In this document: positions 20,057-20,164 of the stretch, piece after piece
Numbering within the stretch: the stretch's first letter is position 1
How the letters are laid out: each line of letters begins with the position of its first letter
From: Clostridiales bacterium
GTDB lineage: Bacteria; Bacillota; Clostridia; Oscillospirales; Acutalibacteraceae
Reading direction: 5' to 3'
Assembly (NCBI GenBank): GCA_022791355.1
Contig: JAAVYX010000205.1
Coordinates: forward strand, 1 to 20,164
Length of the DNA stretch: 20,164 nt
The notes under the pieces: model-generated
What the model saw: the letters and a program-made list of their open reading frames with translations, nothing else
What the model was told of the DNA's origin: nothing
Database searches by the model: none
Position numbers and translations under genes: made by a program

Positions 20057-20086
20057 TATACTTTTCTTTGCGCAAAGAAAAGTATA
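20057..20086. repeat. Perfect 30-bp palindrome
   Basis: TATACTTTTCTTTGC (20057-20071) is followed directly by its exact reverse complement (20072-20086). There is no spacer. No U-run follows. It may be a dispersed palindromic repeat or an operator-like site, or form a cruciform/hairpin. Confidence 0.8.
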
Positions 20087-20164
20087 GATTTCTCTGCGGC
20101 CCATCTAAGCGAACCGCCATAGGCTGTTCGTTGCTTCCCGCAAGGGACGCTCCTCTCCGAGGAG

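Larger units (their letters stand above)
19840..20164. other. Noncoding region upstream of polA with direct repeats and a long palindrome
   Basis: No gene was recognised up to the window edge. The AT-rich stretch holds an 18-bp exact direct repeat and a 30-bp perfect palindrome, each listed below. It ends in CTCCTC-TCC-GAGGAG (20150-20164), a hairpin cut by the window edge or just complete there. Confidence 0.5.

Overview
The window looks like part of a Firmicutes chromosome, most likely a GC-rich member of the Clostridia (Oscillospiraceae/Ruminococcaceae type). The evidence is strong AGGAGG-type ribosome binding sites, several TTG starts that are fixed by such sites, sigma-A type promoters, a V/A-type ATPase operon, and products typical of that group (ACT_7 protein, TIGR04076 protein, YwlE-like phosphatase, zinc-ribbon/TM2 protein). 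The genus cannot be fixed from the sequence alone. No rRNA, tRNA, CRISPR array, transposase or phage gene was seen.

Left part (1-4370, + strand): the 3' end of a V/A-type ATPase operon, with subunit A (cut by the window edge at its Walker A motif), subunit B and subunit D. B and D are normally close together but here are 402 bp apart. The gap holds a long rod-like inverted-repeat structure and a second inverted-repeat block. After D come 309 bp of hairpin-rich noncoding DNA and a small TIGR04076-family gene with a TTG start, closed by a strong terminator.

Middle part (4371-11460): a zinc-ribbon/TM2 membrane protein (-) and an ACT_7 protein (+) are divergent from two promoters. Next is an ammonium transporter fused to a C-terminal PII (GlnB/GlnK-like) domain. 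Its consensus promoter is followed almost at once by a perfect 16-bp hairpin with a U-run and then a 16-bp palindrome, so the leader looks regulatory. Then comes a two-gene operon encoding a secreted metzincin-type zinc protease and a lipoprotein of unknown function, in a more AT-rich setting. A bidirectional terminator separates it from a divergent AraC-family regulator. A ComEA-like helix-hairpin-helix protein follows, with a possible structured RNA upstream.

Right part (11463-19800, all - strand, so listed in transcription order from the right): DNA polymerase I (polA); a 716-bp gene-free, hairpin-rich stretch; a tightly packed group of a YwlE-like low-molecular-weight phosphatase, RimI acetyltransferase and a YhbS-like acetyltransferase; tsaD (tRNA t6A synthesis); a GT-C membrane glycosyltransferase; and a PaiA-like polyamine acetyltransferase. 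The usual tsaB and tsaE neighbours of rimI/tsaD are not here.

The most interesting signals are the amt leader with the Amt-PII fusion, the structured insertion inside the V-ATPase operon, the possible RNA upstream of comEA, and the large hairpin-rich noncoding tracts that share short sequence words. No complete new defence or mobile system could be supported.
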